The notes beneath the pieces were generated by a model. The model ran no database searches, was not told where the DNA came from, and saw only the letters and a program-made list of their open reading frames with translations. Positions 15,127 through 22,840 of a stretch of 64,000 nt of DNA are shown here, in pieces; position 1 is the first letter of the stretch; the number at the start of each line of letters is the position of its first letter. Both the position numbers and the translations under genes were made by a program. Origin of the DNA: a virus; the IMG/VR virus record IMGVR_UViG_3300044796_000657, positions 62,001-126,000 of that record, one strand, 5' to 3'.

Positions 15127-15608
15127 ATGTACCAACCTGTGTTGACGATGGAACCACAAGAAGTTAACTTACAATCAGCCAATTTGTATTTGGCAAATGA
15201 GGGATCGTACGTCTTTTCTGCTTTCTTGATACCAGTTTGTTTTTTCTTTGAAAGCATTTCTAATGCCTCTTGACGTTGAGGCCCACTCAACGTACCAACA
15301 TCATACTGTGAGTTAATGTTGGCAACTTCATTACCGAAGTTACTCTCCTCGTTTAATTCTCTTCTTTGAGTAGCAAGCCAATCAGTGAGCGTAGGCAATT
15401 CGCCGTAGAAAGGCTCCTCACCCAACAGGAAAGCCAAGTAACAGATTGTTTCACTGTCATCTTCACTGAGTTCACGGATTAGGCTATTAGCCATTTTGCC
15501 GTGACAGTTTGCGAAAAGCGATTTGTCGAATGCCGCCAACTCTTTTGTTGGAACTTGGTACAAGACAACCTTTGTGCCATCGTACCAAGCAATGAGGGTA
15601 TTTTTCAT
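15123..15608 (-). CDS. Uncharacterised 161-aa protein
   Basis: First gene of a four-gene operon after conserved element copy 16. A beta start is followed by a helical, Lys/Glu-rich second half. No family was recognised. Confidence 0.7.
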   Translation of the reverse strand: MKNTLIAWYDGTKVVLYQVPTKELAAFDKSLFANCHGKMANSLIRELSEDDSETICYLAFLLGEEPFYGELPTLTDWLATQRRELNEESNFGNEVANINSQYDVGTLSGPQRQEALEMLSKKKQTGIKKAEKTYDPSFAKYKLADCKLTSCGSIVNTGWYI

Positions 15609-15643
15609 CCTGTTTTCCCCTATTGGTTTCCGAACATCATAAC

Positions 15644-15657
15644 GGGTGTATGGTCAC
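15644..15657 (-). promoter_or_regulatory. Conserved leader element, copy 16
   Basis: An exact copy 35 nt before the start at 15608. Its TGA ends the membrane protein gene upstream. Confidence 0.85.
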
Positions 15658-15866
15658 TCGGATATTTGGAAAGGGGGATTATTATTGAAGTGACGAATTG
15701 TTGCGATGCCGACAATGGCAGCAATGATGTAGGCAATGATGCCGAAGACGATAAGGAACGTAGAAAGCCAGTAGGGCTTCGGGTAGATTTGGTCAATTTG
15801 GTACAGGACGATACCTGTCCAGACCAATGCAGGTAATAAGCCAATGAGGAAATACGGATACTTCAT
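15654..15866 (-). CDS. Small membrane protein, 70 aa
   Basis: Two transmembrane helices are predicted (LIGLLPALVWTGIVLY and FLIVFGIIAYIIAAIVGIA), joined by a short loop with Pro and Tyr. The role is unknown. Confidence 0.7.
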   Translation of the reverse strand: MKYPYFLIGLLPALVWTGIVLYQIDQIYPKPYWLSTFLIVFGIIAYIIAAIVGIATIRHFNNNPPFQISE

Positions 15867-15891
15867 TGCTATGTCTCCTTGGGGTTATTGT

Positions 15892-16443
15892 TTACAAGCT
15901 ACCTTCTGAAAACAAGGTTTCTTGGATAGCGGCATAATCATCGTAGGGCATCAACTGGATACCGATTTGAGCATCCCTGATGCATGCCCGCATCTCTTGA
16001 AACTTCATGATTTCTTGGCGAGGATCAAAATCCTTGAAAGTGGCATCGGATTTCAATTGCTCACAATACTTAATGTTGTCGTCAATTTCCTTGAAGCATT
16101 CTTCACGGTGTTCTTCGCTTCGGATTTTGCGACAAGATGTGAAGACCAGTAAAGCAAGCCCTTTATCTTTTTTGTCGCTACTCCAATCGGCAGCGTGGCT
16201 CAAAATGCGAGTGAGTTTAATTTCGTTGAACCGAATACACTTGGCAGGTTCGCCGTCTACAATCGGCACGATAGCCGAGAGCGATGAATTGAGGTTCGGA
16301 CACGCTGCGATGGCTGCAGTGAGGGTAGGAAATTGAGTGGCTTTTTCGTGACTGGAATGCCAATTGCCGGACCCCGGTTTGGGGCTGTGTTCGTAATATG
16401 ATCCGTTGCCGTTAATGTGATAAAGAGTGTAAACCTTCCCCAT
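15892..16443 (-). CDS. Uncharacterised 183-aa protein
   Basis: An aromatic beta-like N-terminus (TLYHINGNGSYYEH) precedes a helical acidic C-terminal half. AAAAGGAGTTGTGTC precedes the ATG, after conserved element copy 17. Confidence 0.7.
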   Translation of the reverse strand: MGKVYTLYHINGNGSYYEHSPKPGSGNWHSSHEKATQFPTLTAAIAACPNLNSSLSAIVPIVDGEPAKCIRFNEIKLTRILSHAADWSSDKKDKGLALLVFTSCRKIRSEEHREECFKEIDDNIKYCEQLKSDATFKDFDPRQEIMKFQEMRACIRDAQIGIQLMPYDDYAAIQETLFSEGSL

Positions 16444-16463
16444 GACACAACTCCTTTTAGTAT

Positions 16464-16724
16464 CTATTGGGGTGTATGGTCACAGCTTTCACAATTCACA
16501 CAACTATGTTTGTGTATGGCATGAGCAAACCAATAAACCAGAATGCCGGGCCAAAAAACAATTCCTCCAATCCACACATACACATGTCCCTCTTCCCACT
16601 CTTTGCTCCCTTTGTTTATAACATCCATGTGAAAAGACGATATACCAACACCAATACATGCCCAACAGGCAATAATTATCCAACCCCAATTCATGGACGA
16701 CCACGTAAGAATGTAATCCCACAT
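16464..16724 (-). CDS. Membrane protein, 86 aa
   Basis: Two hydrophobic segments (WGWIIIACWACIGVGI and IGGIVFWPGILVYWFA) predict two transmembrane helices; the tail is His/Cys-rich (HKHSCVNCESC). AGGAGAATTGAT sets the ATG at 16724. The tail reads through conserved element copy 17 and ends at TAG. Confidence 0.7.
   Translation of the reverse strand: MWDYILTWSSMNWGWIIIACWACIGVGISSFHMDVINKGSKEWEEGHVYVWIGGIVFWPGILVYWFAHAIHKHSCVNCESCDHTPQ
16470..16483 (-). promoter_or_regulatory. Conserved leader element, copy 17
   Basis: An exact copy 26 nt before the start at 16443, inside the 3' end of the membrane protein gene. Confidence 0.85.
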
Positions 16725-16737
16725 ATCAATTCTCCTG

Positions 16738-17019
16738 TTATTGAGGCAAAATGAATACGCTTTCGGCTGTACCATTGGCTTTGTTAATTGTAACTACATC
16801 GCCTTCCATCGCAGCGTCTAACAAAATCTCATATGTCTGCATTGACATATTGACAAGTTGTGTGTTGTTTTTAACTTTGGCCTGTTTCCGCATCTTCTTC
16901 ATCCTCGCTTCGGTACCCTTGGGAAGAATGATATATCTTTCCCCGGTACTCGGAATGCGAAAAATGAGAATGATAATCAAACCTGCGGCAATTAAGCCAA
17001 GCCATACAAAAGGGTTCAT
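16738..17019 (-). CDS. Membrane-anchored 93-aa protein
   Basis: One N-terminal transmembrane helix (VWLGLIAAGLIIILIF) is followed by a basic linker and a small soluble domain. First gene after the promoter at 17044-17072. Confidence 0.7.
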   Translation of the reverse strand: MNPFVWLGLIAAGLIIILIFRIPSTGERYIILPKGTEARMKKMRKQAKVKNNTQLVNMSMQTYEILLDAAMEGDVVTINKANGTAESVFILPQ

Positions 17020-17043
17020 GTTTGTTCTCGTAAGGTAGCCCGC

Positions 17044-17072
17044 ATACTACCATAATAACCCATCTTTGTCAA
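17044..17072 (-). promoter_or_regulatory. Sigma-70-type promoter
   Basis: TTGACA, 17 bp, TAGTAT. The -35 box overlaps the stop of the upstream gene. It drives the two membrane protein genes. Confidence 0.8.
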
Positions 17073-17323
17073 GCAGAAACTTCTGGCAAAAATCTGAATT
17101 CCTTAAAGAATTCTTTGTTTTGAAACATAATGTTTAACAGCTCGACTGCGTTCGGAACAGCCAACAACTCATCACACATCTCCAACGTGGCCTCAATCTT
17201 GAAGCCGTTAAATTGAAGTAAGTGCTTTGCTAACTGCCTCTCCAATTTTGTTTTTTCAATGAGTATCTCTAGGTTTTTGGTATTGGTAGTACAAATTTTT
17301 CGGGTGCGACTACTCATAGCCAT
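17069..17323 (-). CDS. Uncharacterised 84-aa helical protein
   Basis: GGAGTATGAT places the start at 17323, just behind the upstream TGA. Helical, with a basic first third. No family was recognised. Confidence 0.65.
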   Translation of the reverse strand: MAMSSRTRKICTTNTKNLEILIEKTKLERQLAKHLLQFNGFKIEATLEMCDELLAVPNAVELLNIMFQNKEFFKEFRFLPEVSA

Positions 17324-17324
17324 A

Positions 17325-17747
17325 TCATACTCCTTTGAATGTTGTAGAGCATTTCTCACACTTGTAAGCAATTCCTGCTGTGGTTTGTTCCCATAGAACA
17401 TTATCACTCTTGCATTTGGGACACTTAACATCAACAGTACGGAAGCATTTTTCACAATATGGCTCATTGCGACCGGGTAAGAAACTCGCATCATCCCGGT
17501 CGTCAATCCAGCAATAGCATTTTGTACAGTGTTCACAGACGCATTGCTTCAAATCCTTTGCCATTGAACTGCCGGGGCTTACATCGTCGGTATAGCCGTG
17601 GCAATTAGGGCAAATGAGAGCAGGTGAACATTCACAACACTTATAGCACTTTTCGCAATAGCGACAAGTTTTGTTGGCCTTGCCACATTCTTTGCAAGGA
17701 CAATCGGGACTAGCCGCAAGAAAATAGGGTGGTAGTTTACGGGACAT
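17325..17747 (-). CDS. Cysteine-rich multi-zinc-ribbon protein, 140 aa
   Basis: At least five CxxC pairs are spread over the whole length (CPCKEC, CRYC, CPNC, CEHC, CEKC, CPKC, CEKC), enough for four zinc sites. The CPKC-to-YKCEKCSTTF end is a classic zinc ribbon. It may be a nucleic-acid or protein adaptor; the role is unknown. Confidence 0.75.
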   Translation of the reverse strand: MSRKLPPYFLAASPDCPCKECGKANKTCRYCEKCYKCCECSPALICPNCHGYTDDVSPGSSMAKDLKQCVCEHCTKCYCWIDDRDDASFLPGRNEPYCEKCFRTVDVKCPKCKSDNVLWEQTTAGIAYKCEKCSTTFKGV

Positions 17748-17771
17748 TTCATTCTCTATGTGTCACGGCCA

Positions 17772-17794
17772 TTAGCCCGCCAATGGCGGGCTAA
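17772..17794 (-). terminator. GC-rich hairpin after the 17812-18105 gene
   Basis: TTAGCCCGCC and GGCGGGCTAA pair perfectly with a 3-nt loop. No T-run follows, so it is a stem that may act as a weak terminator or an RNA stabiliser. Confidence 0.6.
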
Positions 17795-17811
17795 ATGGGG
17801 GGATGATGACC

Positions 17812-18105
17812 TTACTCTTCGTCGCCTGTTTCAACGGCGGCAGGAACGTCCTTCTTGGCCTTGACGGTGATTTGCAAGGACTTGTACGTTTTTCCCTTCC
17901 ATTCCCGATCAACTTCCGAAAATTGCATCTGCGGGAAGCAACGGATGAGGTAGTTTTTCAGAGCGGCATTGGATTTGCAGCGGCCTCGAACATGCTTGGA
18001 ATACTTGACGAGGAACATGACTTGCGCCGGGGTCATGTCTTCGGATTTGATGCCAAACGCCGCTTCGAACTCTTCCTTAACTTGGGGATTTTCAAATCGC
18101 ATCAT
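17812..18105 (-). CDS. Uncharacterised 97-aa protein
   Basis: CAGGAGTCAATTGTC precedes two consecutive ATG codons. Codons lean to G/C-ending and a hairpin follows, which suggests good expression. The middle is helical and basic, the end acidic. Confidence 0.7.
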   Translation of the reverse strand: MMRFENPQVKEEFEAAFGIKSEDMTPAQVMFLVKYSKHVRGRCKSNAALKNYLIRCFPQMQFSEVDREWKGKTYKSLQITVKAKKDVPAAVETGDEE

Positions 18106-18146
18106 GACAATTGACTCCTGTGATGAATGGTTTGGAACACTGGATA

Positions 18147-18160
18147 GGGTGTATGGTCAC
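18147..18160 (-). promoter_or_regulatory. Conserved leader element, copy 18
   Basis: An exact copy 41 nt before the start at 18105. Its TGA ends the gene upstream. Confidence 0.85.
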
Positions 18161-18435
18161 TTGACAGATTTGTGTCCAATCCAGCCACCAATGAAACCAA
18201 TGGTAAGGGTTGCCATGTACTTCACAATGTCTTGGTTCAACACCCTACTCGTCATAACGACAATCGTTGGACCGTCGGCGGTTTCTTCAATGAAGTATTC
18301 AATACGAGAAACATTGAGATGATCGGCACGAACCAAAGTGCCCATGAATTGTGAATATTTATCCAAAAACTCTTTGACATTAACTTTACCATCAAGAACG
18401 GCGATCCGCTCTCTGGTCAATTTCTTTTCTGCCAC
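18157..18435 (-). CDS. Uncharacterised 92-aa protein with a C-terminal hydrophobic segment
   Basis: A soluble alpha/beta body ends in a hydrophobic, Gly-rich stretch (YMATLTIGFIGGWIG), possibly a tail anchor. It follows the gene at 18439 by 3 nt. Confidence 0.65.
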   Translation of the reverse strand: MAEKKLTRERIAVLDGKVNVKEFLDKYSQFMGTLVRADHLNVSRIEYFIEETADGPTIVVMTSRVLNQDIVKYMATLTIGFIGGWIGHKSVK

Positions 18436-18438
18436 AAA

Positions 18439-18690
18439 TCACCCCTCGATTGCTTGGCGTTTCAATTCAGCACGGCTAAGTTGCCGCACTGGCTTTTTTG
18501 GTCGCTCGTAAAGGTAATGAACAACATCACCGTTGTCAAGCGTGACGATGTCTTTCACAGAATATTTTTCGTTGTCGGCAAGAATTCGCAAAACCTGTAT
18601 TGACCCATCTTTTAATTTTTTCTTATTCCCTGTTTCATTTTGCGATTCTTCTGCCGTACAAGTGAAGCATATGAATGTCGTCGTTGTCAT
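18439..18690 (-). CDS. Uncharacterised 83-aa protein
   Basis: A CFTC pair near the N-terminus precedes a Lys/Glu-rich body. Middle gene of the operon after element 19. Confidence 0.65.
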   Translation of the reverse strand: MTTTTFICFTCTAEESQNETGNKKKLKDGSIQVLRILADNEKYSVKDIVTLDNGDVVHYLYERPKKPVRQLSRAELKRQAIEG

Positions 18691-18697
18691 TCAGTCC

Positions 18698-19267
18698 TCA
18701 AGTTTTGAGTTTGCGTTTCTTGGCGGGCTTGGCAGGCTTGAGCAAGTGAGCCGAAACCTTTTTGTCGTTAACATACTGGCGTGCTTCAGTCAGCACTTTC
18801 AGAACGTTCTCACGATCCTTGAGGGCATCGTAAGATAGCCAGATGGCTGTTTCATCAAACACTTCCATCTCAAACATGATGCTATCATCGTCAAGACGGG
18901 CACTCCAACGAATGAGGGTGTCATTGTCACCGATATGGTCGCCCTCCTTGCCGATAACAAGGGTGCGATCACTGTTCTGCAGTCGTTCCACCACTCCCGA
19001 ACCGGGGGCAATATCGCCGTCCCAAAGGTCGGAAATGACAGCCTCAACGGTTTCAATGAAAAACTCTCGGAGTTCGCAAACGTCTTCTGTGGTCACCGGA
19101 CGGGCCATGTTGCAGTGGGCGTTTGGATCGGCTTCATTACCGAACCAACAAGACATTAACCCATATGCCAACCACGACCGAAAATCTTCATAGATGGTGT
19201 AATTGGGCGTTGCCTGATTGGGCTGAATATGGAAGCCCATCGGATTACGAACGTGTTTCACTTTCAT
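18698..19267 (-). CDS. Uncharacterised 189-aa protein
   Basis: First gene after conserved element copy 19, with ACTGAGGGGATGTT before the ATG. An acidic alpha/beta protein with a strongly basic tail (KPAKPAKKRKLK). No family was recognised. Confidence 0.72.
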   Translation of the reverse strand: MKVKHVRNPMGFHIQPNQATPNYTIYEDFRSWLAYGLMSCWFGNEADPNAHCNMARPVTTEDVCELREFFIETVEAVISDLWDGDIAPGSGVVERLQNSDRTLVIGKEGDHIGDNDTLIRWSARLDDDSIMFEMEVFDETAIWLSYDALKDRENVLKVLTEARQYVNDKKVSAHLLKPAKPAKKRKLKT

Positions 19268-19291
19268 AACATCCCCTCAGTGTACCAATTT

Positions 19292-19305
19292 GGGTGTATG
19301 GTCAC
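19292..19305 (-). promoter_or_regulatory. Conserved leader element, copy 19
   Basis: An exact copy 24 nt before the start at 19267, followed by ATTGGTACACT. Confidence 0.85.
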
Positions 19306-19306
19306 A

Positions 19307-19789
19307 TCATTTACTTTGAACGAACTTCACAAGTGCTTCGAGTTCAATCAAAGCACTGTTTTTGAAATTGTGTTTGGTGAAATCTTCCAACTTGTCCAAC
19401 TGAACGGCAATGACGCCGTAGGTTTCGATGAGAAAATGCGGAGCAATAACGTAATTTTTCATTATCTGTCTAAACACCGCAGGAATAACTTCACAAGCAT
19501 AGGCGTGAATGTGACCACAAACCTCTTGCGTATCGCCATTGTGTCGTGCATGGCTACACAACCGAACGATTTTAGTGGTACCCGCAAGAAGATTGAAACC
19601 TATCTCTTCAATCGTTTCACGATAAAGCCCTTCGAGTAATTCTTCACCCGGTTCGATTCGTCCACCTGCCCAACCGATGAAACCATCTTGACGCATCACC
19701 ATCAATGCTAGATTGCCAGAGTAGATGGCAGCGAACACACGATCTTTTTGATTCGGATGCCGCAAGCCCTTCTTGATTTCTGTAAACAT
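19307..19789 (-). CDS. Nudix hydrolase
   Basis: The Nudix box is complete: G, five residues, E, seven residues, then RETIEEIGF, at about residues 43-65. The enzyme would split a nucleoside diphosphate linked to another group, such as NDP-sugars, NAD or modified dNTPs, using Mg held by the REUxEE glutamates. Phage Nudix enzymes can alter nucleotide pools or decap mRNA; the substrate is unknown. I prefer the second ATG, at 19789, because GAGGG is better spaced from it. Confidence 0.92.
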   Translation of the reverse strand: MFTEIKKGLRHPNQKDRVFAAIYSGNLALMVMRQDGFIGWAGGRIEPGEELLEGLYRETIEEIGFNLLAGTTKIVRLCSHARHNGDTQEVCGHIHAYACEVIPAVFRQIMKNYVIAPHFLIETYGVIAVQLDKLEDFTKHNFKNSALIELEALVKFVQSK

Positions 19790-19834
19790 TAACATTCCCT
19801 CGTTAAAGATCAGAATACTCTGGCAATCGATGGA

Positions 19835-20122
19835 CTACAATTGAATGAGAACTTGAGACGGAAGTTTCCAACTGGTGGCACCTTTGCCCTTTTTGCCCTC
19901 AACCGCTTTGGCTTCCACCTTTTCGGCCAAGCCCATTGCGTCTAGCAAACGGATCAGCGCCGTGGCATGTACATAGCCTTTGGTCTGTTCAGCTTCGGAA
20001 GTTCCATCCACGATCAAACCCAAACGGATCGCTAATTCCTTGGCGGTGCCCGTGACAGTTTGGTTGGGGCTAGACACGGCTTTGAAACCACAAGTATCGT
20101 CACTGATTTCGTCGTCGGGCAT
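19835..20122 (-). CDS. Uncharacterised 95-aa protein, winged-helix-like
   Basis: The start at 20122 follows CGGAGAACCGGTC. An earlier ATG at 20155 lies inside the -10 box and would not be transcribed. The product is helical with a basic Gly/Lys turn near the end (EGKKGKGATSWKL), which could be the wing of a winged-helix DNA-binding domain. Confidence 0.68.
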   Translation of the reverse strand: MPDDEISDDTCGFKAVSSPNQTVTGTAKELAIRLGLIVDGTSEAEQTKGYVHATALIRLLDAMGLAEKVEAKAVEGKKGKGATSWKLPSQVLIQL

Positions 20123-20153
20123 GACCGGTTCTCCGAGGGTTTGAGGAACTTCC

Positions 20154-20182
20154 ATTATACCAAACTGTACATCGCTTGTCAA
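20154..20182 (-). promoter_or_regulatory. Perfect-consensus sigma-70 promoter
   Basis: TTGACA, exactly 17 bp, TATAAT: both boxes match the bacterial consensus at every base. It lies between conserved element copy 20 and the gene at 19835-20122. Confidence 0.93.
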
Positions 20183-20192
20183 GCAAATAATC

Positions 20193-20206
20193 GGGTGTAT
20201 GGTCAC
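20193..20206 (-). promoter_or_regulatory. Conserved leader element, copy 20
   Basis: An exact copy whose TGA ends the gene at 20203. Here a separate consensus promoter lies 10 nt further downstream. Confidence 0.85.
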
Positions 20207-20451
20207 GCCGCATTGAGCATTGCCAATTCATCATCTGACAAGCACGCTATCGGTTCACCGGCATTCTTGCCGTAGTAAACCGAAATGTAGTTGTGGCCCG
20301 TGAAGCCTTTCGCCTGAATACCGTACTTCAAAATATCAAAGCGTTCATAAGGAGCATTGATGTTATTGTTCCGTAACTCGTCTTTGAGTTCGGCAATGCT
20401 TTTGAAGCCCTGATAATCCGCCGCATCACCGAGTCTTGCATACAACAACAT
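20203..20451 (-). CDS. Uncharacterised 82-aa protein
   Basis: A CGGGAGTTAAC SD precedes the ATG. The product is alpha/beta and ends with TGA in the conserved element. No family was recognised. Confidence 0.7.
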   Translation of the reverse strand: MLLYARLGDAADYQGFKSIAELKDELRNNNINAPYERFDILKYGIQAKGFTGHNYISVYYGKNAGEPIACLSDDELAMLNAA

Positions 20452-20452
20452 G

Positions 20453-20794
20453 TTAACTCCCGTGAATTTGATCGTGAATTATTGCCATCTGTTCATGTGT
20501 CAATCCAAGCAATTGAGCATAGGTAAACAAATGTTCTTGTGAAAGATGAAGATACAACGCACGATGACAAGAACCGCACCAATGCCGTGAGACAAAGGGA
20601 AGTTTAACCTTCGAGTTTGTATCCACATAATCCGGCAACTGCGGGCCTTTATATTGTCTCCAATTGTAAACCCCAAAGTGGCCACATCCGGGGCAAGTGT
20701 GGTACAAAGTCAAGTTCGGATCATCTTGCGAAAAACCAATGTGCGACCAAACGCATTGGCATCGGCTACATTGGTGTTTGTGTCGCATTTTCAT
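20453..20794 (-). CDS. Zinc-binding 113-aa protein
   Basis: It carries CSRC at 9-12 with CPGC near 34-37, and a second pair CGSC near 73 with later His residues. The ATG overlaps the upstream TGA (ATGA). Two zinc sites are likely; the function is unknown. Confidence 0.7.
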   Translation of the reverse strand: MKMRHKHQCSRCQCVWSHIGFSQDDPNLTLYHTCPGCGHFGVYNWRQYKGPQLPDYVDTNSKVKLPFVSRHWCGSCHRALYLHLSQEHLFTYAQLLGLTHEQMAIIHDQIHGS

Positions 20795-21243
20795 GAAGTC
20801 ATATAGTGTACGATTTTAGCCAGTAGCTGCGCTCTCACGGGCGATGGCAAGTCTCGGTAAACGCTCCGCAAATTGGCCAATACTTCCAAGTGGTACTTTT
20901 TGGCCCCCTCTTTCTGCATACTTTCTTTGGCTTGTCGGTCGGCTTCAAAGGCATCATGCCGTGCCCGCAGCTTTTGGAGATCACTTTCGTTATCCCACAT
21001 GCCGAGGTACTTGTTCCCACCCTTTTTGCTGAAAAACACCTTTTCGCCATCGTATTCAAAAGCGAAAATCTGACCGGGCCTAGCACTTTTTTCAACGGTG
21101 CCGTTAAGTGTTACCACATCGTCATTATCACTCAGCGGCGGCAATTCTTGACCTTCGTTGCCTATTTTGGTGATGTCCATCCAATAGAACTTATCATCCT
21201 TGCGGAAAAGAAACAGAAAATTGACACTTCGTTTTTCGGCCAT
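20791..21243 (-). CDS. Uncharacterised 150-aa protein
   Basis: A beta-rich first half is followed by a helical, coiled-coil-like second half. First gene of the operon after conserved element copy 21, with CAAGGGGAAATGTC before the ATG. Confidence 0.72.
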   Translation of the reverse strand: MAEKRSVNFLFLFRKDDKFYWMDITKIGNEGQELPPLSDNDDVVTLNGTVEKSARPGQIFAFEYDGEKVFFSKKGGNKYLGMWDNESDLQKLRARHDAFEADRQAKESMQKEGAKKYHLEVLANLRSVYRDLPSPVRAQLLAKIVHYMTS

Positions 21244-21268
21244 GACATTTCCCCTTGGTTAACCATAA

Positions 21269-21282
21269 TGGTGTATGGTCAC
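21269..21282 (-). promoter_or_regulatory. Conserved leader element, copy 21
   Basis: GTGACCATACACCA, 25 nt before the start at 21243, followed by TGGTTAACCA. Its TGA ends the gene upstream. Confidence 0.82.
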
Positions 21283-21662
21283 ACCTTGGCGACGGCGGTG
21301 GTGGCGATGTAAGCCGATTTGATAAGATCGTCCAATTCTTGGAAGAGGGGGTTGTCGCCGAAGATGGCACTTGAATGACTATCAACGGCTTCCGAGGCAT
21401 TCTTGAAATCCGAACGACTCACGCTGATACACTTGGAGTGTTCTGAGTGTTGAAGGATGTACGTTTTGCCGTCGTCGCCGTCCACGATGGCAGCAGGCCC
21501 GCCGTAGGTATGGTATTTCATTGCGCCGGTAGTTTGACGACTGACCCGGCTTCCCTTTTTGGGATTGTGTTCAACGATGAATTTGCATACCCCACGCTTG
21601 TTTCCACCCAAAGGCCAATCGGTGAATTCGGCTTGAAGGCGAGCGTTGCTGAACTTAACCAT
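21279..21662 (-). CDS. Uncharacterised 127-aa protein
   Basis: A single-gene unit between elements 21 and 22. Beta-rich with several Ser/His and a helical tail. No family was recognised. Confidence 0.72.
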   Translation of the reverse strand: MVKFSNARLQAEFTDWPLGGNKRGVCKFIVEHNPKKGSRVSRQTTGAMKYHTYGGPAAIVDGDDGKTYILQHSEHSKCISVSRSDFKNASEAVDSHSSAIFGDNPLFQELDDLIKSAYIATTAVAKV

Positions 21663-21698
21663 GATGAACTCTAAATGGGTTGTTTCTTATAACTGTGA

Positions 21699-21712
21699 GG
21701 GTGTATGGTCAC
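21699..21712 (-). promoter_or_regulatory. Conserved leader element, copy 22
   Basis: An exact copy 36 nt before the start at 21662. The gene upstream ends TAG directly followed by the in-frame TGA of the element. Confidence 0.85.
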
Positions 21713-21987
21713 TAGTAAAACGTTATTGTATGACAACGCCCACCCCACTCAGAAGAAAAACCTACCCAACGATAACATCGAGGGCATTGAGTACCCATTC
21801 TATGCAAGCCGTGTTTTATCGGGTAATGAACTTCACCTTTAATATATCGCCACAATCTCGCCAACCAATGATCGGAGATTGTTGTGGTTCCATACCTGAC
21901 TTCTTCAAAATGGAAAATTTGGTGACAACACCAGCATTCAATCCGCTTCATACGAGTAGTGAGAACGACCGAAGATGAGACTTCCAT
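21712..21987 (-). CDS. Zinc-binding 91-aa protein
   Basis: CWCC near residue 18 and CPRC near 68 form a likely zinc site. The ATG lies three codons after, and in frame with, the TAG of the gene before it, with TAGGA serving as SD. Confidence 0.65.
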   Translation of the reverse strand: MEVSSSVVLTTRMKRIECWCCHQIFHFEEVRYGTTTISDHWLARLWRYIKGEVHYPIKHGLHRMGTQCPRCYRWVGFSSEWGGRCHTITFY

Positions 21988-21996
21988 GATATGTTC

Positions 21997-22269
21997 CTAT
22001 GCGGGTACGGTTCCACTGACGGCATAAATGCTAACCCGTCCAAAATTACCATGCTCCAACGGAGTTCGAAGTGGGAAGCTGACGAGTTGATTTTCGTCAA
22101 CCAATTCTTGAAGTAAGATATTCAAATCAGGAATTTGAATTGACATTAACTGGTTCATAGCCAGCGAAATTTCTTCATCCGTCGTGACTCTTTTTTTTGT
22201 CACGAAAACACGAATCAACATCTTGAGTGCGTCTTTGATATTACCGTGCGGATCTGCTGCGAGATTCAA
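21997..22269 (-). CDS. Uncharacterised 90-aa protein, TTG start
   Basis: The best start is a TTG that overlaps the TGA of the upstream frame as TTGA, with GGGG a few bases before. An internal ATG could be used instead. Mostly helical. It ends with TAG. Confidence 0.58.
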   Translation of the reverse strand: MNLAADPHGNIKDALKMLIRVFVTKKRVTTDEEISLAMNQLMSIQIPDLNILLQELVDENQLVSFPLRTPLEHGNFGRVSIYAVSGTVPA

Positions 22270-22706
22270 TGTACACCCCAATCCTTTTTGTATTCGCCTG
22301 TCGTGAAGAAACGAATGACGCCATCATGTTGATAGCTAAATGTGGCGCTGCGTTTTTCGCTTTCAACTTCAATCCCCTACACTTTGTACCATCGCACTTT
22401 GTACCTCTTGCCTTCGAGGTTAAACTCAATGTGATGATAATCATTGCGAGCATCGTAGTAAAGCAAAAAGTCATCAGCCTTTGGCATCTTCAAAATGAAT
22501 TCAAAGAAGAAAGGCCAAGACTTATTCTCCCAAGCGTTTACTGTATACCAGTCAAATCGCCATTCATCAAAGCCACACGAAACCTTAACTTGCCCTCGTT
22601 TGAGCCAATCAGCAATCAGAGCATAACTGCTACAAAAAGGCGGCTGTTGATGGAGATAGCTACACAATTGTTCAACGGTTCGTAAAATCGGTTGAACTTT
22701 TGACAT
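22266..22706 (-). pseudogene. Gene with an in-frame amber codon at 22377-22379
   Basis: The first 109 codons, from ATG at 22706 (AAAGG before it), run to TAG at 22377-22379. The frame continues for 36 further codons with protein-like sequence (SATFSYQHDGVIRFF) and ends at TGA at 22266-22268, exactly overlapping the start of the next gene. No start codon exists between the TAG and this end, so the second part cannot be a separate gene. It is either an amber mutant or a readthrough gene. The protein family was not recognised. Confidence 0.6.
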
Positions 22707-22840
22707 AACAACCTTTGGATAAATTCAGGGGAAGCGACTTGGGTGTTTTTGGGGCCACCCTGCCCATTTGGTACCCGTTCGTAGATTTCTCTACAGCCAC
22801 TTGCTACCTAACACGGGTAAACATTAGGCTCCCATGATCG
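22707..22840 (-). ncRNA. Possible structured RNA with a pseudoknot
   Basis: This 134-nt gap holds no clean gene: each frame I read has an in-frame stop. On the minus strand CCTAA and TTAGG close a hairpin whose loop holds ACCCGT. After a second hairpin, GTAGA-GAAA-TCTAC, the sequence ACGGGT can pair with that loop over 6 bp. This would make a pseudoknot. A GGGC/GCCC stem follows. It may be an RNA element of the downstream operon. No known class matches by eye. Confidence 0.4.

Noticed and set aside
19835-20155. A longer start at 20155 for the gene after the perfect promoter
   Set aside because: That ATG is part of the -10 box itself, so transcripts from this promoter would not contain it.
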